DNA of 44,692 nucleotides from positions 1 to 44,692 of the forward strand of contig QKMY01000003.1 of NCBI GenBank assembly GCA_003242895.1, in the 5' to 3' direction. Below the pieces are notes generated by a model. The model had not been told where the DNA came from. It ran no database searches and saw only the letters and a program-made list of their open reading frames with translations. Position numbers and translations under genes: made by a program. The DNA comes from Candidatus Margulisiibacteriota bacterium. Its GTDB lineage: Bacteria; Margulisbacteria; Riflemargulisbacteria; GWF2-39-127. Below, one piece after another: positions 43,140 to 44,692 of the stretch (position 1 is its first letter; each line of letters begins with the position of its first letter).

Positions 43140-43904
43140 GTGAGATATAAATTAGTATTAGAAAATGAACAAGAAAATATCTTTCCTATAGACTATCCTT
43201 ATATTCTAAATAGTATAATTGAGAAATATTCCGAACCCTATTTCAGCAGCAGTAAATATGATAAAACACTATTAATGGACTTATTCTCTTATTCTCCATT
43301 TCTCGTAAAAGAAAAAATAATAGATGGTGACAATAATAGAATTAAATTGCTTTCGAAGAGGATGTATTGGATTTTGTCTTCGCCTGTCGCTGAGCATGTA
43401 CACTGTTGTGCCAAGAACTTATTCATGGACAAGAAAATCGAGATATGTGGAAATAAGCTAAATGTAACAGGAATACTTAAAATTAATGAACCTGTATTTG
43501 AAGATAAAATGAAATTTATTTGTTTATCTCCTATTTCAATAGTTAAGAAAATAATTAATGCCCGAAAAAATTATGTTTACTATGATTACAATGAAAATGT
43601 TTCTCCAATCATAAAGAATTCTCTTGAAAATAAATACCGAAAGGTGTTTTTTCAAGATCCGCCTAAGTCCGACTTGAAAATTAAATTTGATCATAACTAC
43701 ATCAATAAGCGAAATGGAAGAGTGATGAAGCTCTTGAGTGTTGTTGAAAGTGATGGATTCGCCAGAAAGGTAAAAGGCATATTTGCTCCATTCGAGATTG
43801 AAGGTCATTTAGACCTTATTCGATTAGGATATTACACTGGCTTCGGAGACATGACCCAATATGGTCTGGGAATTGTCGATATAGTATCAAATTTTAATTC
43901 ATAA
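43140..43904 (+). CDS. cas6: CRISPR-associated endoribonuclease Cas6, orphan
   Basis: The 254-aa protein starts with GTG nine bases after AGGAG. The C-terminal third has the Cas6 layout: a KGIFAPFEIEGHLDLIRLGY strand-turn followed by the glycine-rich loop TGFGDMTQYGLG that binds crRNA repeats. Cas6 cuts CRISPR precursor RNA within repeats. The catalytic histidine cannot be assigned with certainty. No other cas gene and no repeat array are visible in the 800 bp to the window end, so a locus may continue beyond the intron copy, or this is a stray gene. Confidence 0.8.
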   Translation: MRYKLVLENEQENIFPIDYPYILNSIIEKYSEPYFSSSKYDKTLLMDLFSYSPFLVKEKIIDGDNNRIKLLSKRMYWILSSPVAEHVHCCAKNLFMDKKIEICGNKLNVTGILKINEPVFEDKMKFICLSPISIVKKIINARKNYVYYDYNENVSPIIKNSLENKYRKVFFQDPPKSDLKIKFDHNYINKRNGRVMKLLSVVESDGFARKVKGIFAPFEIEGHLDLIRLGYYTGFGDMTQYGLGIVDIVSNFNS

Positions 43905-43945
43905 ATTCTTTTGAATTTTTTAATGAGTTATTATTTTGGCGATAA

Positions 43946-43973
43946 GCAGGAGCAGTTCGCGAACTGTCCCTGC
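43946..43973. repeat. REP-like palindrome after cas6
   Basis: The 28-bp sequence pairs almost fully with itself (one mismatch, one GU) around TTCGCGAA. Similar ACAGTTCGCGAACTGT palindromes are often seen beside RAYT-type transposases. It may be a relic of such an element or a terminator. Confidence 0.5.
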
Positions 43974-44112
43974 TAGTTCTTAAACTTTCTGTCCAAAAAA
44001 AAATGTAGTAATAGTCATAAAAATATTCTCAGTGAAAATTTGAAAAGAATTGTCTGTGTTTATTATCTTTCTCAATAATGATATTATTAAATTAATAATT
44101 AATGAAAATATC

Positions 44113-44344
44113 ATGATGCCTGATCTAAAAAAGTTTAAATATATACTGATGACGCTTGTTCCGGCGGGTGGTGTGCAATATTAAAGTACAGGGAAGCAGT
44201 AAAACAAAGAACTATTGGAACAGCTTGATGTACTCAATCAGAAACACACTATAACTGGATATGGGTTAAGGGGCATGCTGATACAATCAATGAGATGAAA
44301 TGGCAAGAAAAGAGATAGAAAAATTAAATCGAAGGGATGAATAG
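44113..44344 (+). pseudogene. rnhA: Decayed ribonuclease HI gene
   Basis: Pieces of RNase HI are readable in changing frames. TDDACSGGWCAILKYREA (from about 44144) matches the conserved TDGACSGN..GGWGAILRY start. NKELLEQLDVLNQKHTIT and then WIWVKGHADT match the C-terminal part, and EMARKEIEKL the last helix. At least three frame changes and a missing middle (about 75 residues, including catalytic aspartates) show that it is inactive. Its start is about ATG 44113-44118. Confidence 0.75.
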
Positions 44345-44346
44345 TA

Positions 44347-44505
44347 ATGATGCCAATATATGATAAATCTCTTGTATATGCTCTCAATGCTATTGAAAAA
44401 GGAAATTATACCGGCATTGAAAAAGTTCCTTCTTTTACGCTGAAATTAGTTGCTAAGATGGCAGGAGATTTATTTGATATTGATATTGAAATTGTTTTCA
44501 ATTAG
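44347..44505 (+). CDS. Possible 52-aa protein after the rnhA remnant
   Basis: The frame starts ATGATG 44347, seven bases after AAGGGATG-type purines, and ends at TAG 44503. The product (starting MMPIYDKSLVYAL and ending FDIDIEIVFN) is acidic with no signal peptide or known motif. It begins three bases after the end of the rnhA remnant, so it may have been translated together with it, or be decayed itself. Confidence 0.4.
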   Translation: MMPIYDKSLVYALNAIEKGNYTGIEKVPSFTLKLVAKMAGDLFDIDIEIVFN

Positions 44506-44592
44506 TAAGCCCTTATTCTAAACCAATCACTAGCCTTAAAACTAACTTTTTTAATGAAAAATTTGAAAAGAGTTATCCAGGTTTAAGTTATA

Positions 44593-44691
44593 ATCGAGTA
44601 GGAGGTAGGTGATTAATTCACCTACCGACCTCTCACACCACCGTACGTACGGTTCCGTATACGGCGGTTCAACAAGAATTAATGTACTTCT
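44593..44691 (-). mobile_element. 3' end of a group II intron, inverted copy
   Basis: The reverse complement equals bases 1-99 except for one base near the domain IV side. It contains the same domain V and domain VI hairpins. The intron body lies beyond the window end and is transcribed leftward. The flanking sequence after TCGAT differs from the left copy, so these are two separate insertions. Confidence 0.85.
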
Positions 44692-44692
44692 G

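Noticed and set aside
1-44692. The inverted terminal repeats as ends of a 44-kb transposon
   Set aside because: They fold as intron domains V and VI and the content between them is ordinary chromosomal genes.
43905-44692. CRISPR array next to cas6
   Set aside because: No regularly spaced direct repeats are present; only a single palindrome, an rnhA remnant and a small ORF.

Overview
This 44.7 kb window is a low-GC, gene-dense segment that looks like a diderm (outer-membrane) anaerobe or microaerophile. Signs of an outer membrane are five lipoproteins with clear lipoboxes and two secreted proteins that read like small outer-membrane beta-barrels. Signs of anaerobic life are rubrerythrin next to rubredoxin, a CoA-disulfide/persulfide reductase fusion and two radical SAM proteins. 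No gene fixes the phylum. A poorly characterised lineage such as Margulisbacteria or a neighbour would fit, but that is a guess.

Ends. The two ends carry the same ~99 bp sequence in opposite orientation (1-99 and 44593-44691, one mismatch). It folds as domains V and VI of a bacterial group II intron, so the piece is bounded by two inverted intron 3' ends, most likely where an assembly broke at a multicopy element. Two intron 5' ends are stranded directly behind Rho-independent terminators (905 and 6443), which is the insertion habit of class C introns.

Layout. 245-6378: a CAU tRNA with an odd D-arm, a PNPOx-fold protein, a radical SAM/SPASM protein, a seven-repeat propeller lipoprotein, and an OMP-like/lipoprotein pair. 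6494-13606: a palindrome-rich promoter driving a winged-helix regulator and a four-domain persulfide reductase, then YgiQ, PHP, a 2H phosphoesterase with a predicted leaderless start, a nitroreductase and a Nudix hydrolase. 13816-19594: a small beta-barrel-like protein, two Hsp20 chaperones, a tail-anchored protein coupled to an HD-domain protein, a PEBP-like protein, a YgjP-like metalloprotease coupled to a HAD phosphatase, and gpmA. 19584-23540: a sensory block (chemoreceptor, periplasmic binding protein, FIST protein and a 69-aa partner). 23708-29946: two coupled helicase-nucleases resembling AddB/AddA. 31277-35995: three tandem propeller lipoproteins that are paralogues of the one at 2169. 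36169-42935: an internally duplicated protein, pgi, a PhoU-like/PiT phosphate pair, rubredoxin-rubrerythrin and a glutaredoxin-thioredoxin reductase pair. 43140-44505: an orphan cas6, a REP-like palindrome, a decayed rnhA and a 52-aa ORF.

Most interesting. The propeller lipoprotein family shares one N-terminal module but carries different C-terminal beta-propellers. Two members are nearly identical over their first 179 bp and then diverge, and the middle member has (TAAA)7 directly before its ribosome-binding site. Together this resembles a diversifying, possibly phase-variable surface system. The palindromic control region of the sulfur-redox operon, the intron relics, the HD/tail-anchored pair and the orphan cas6 also deserve a look.
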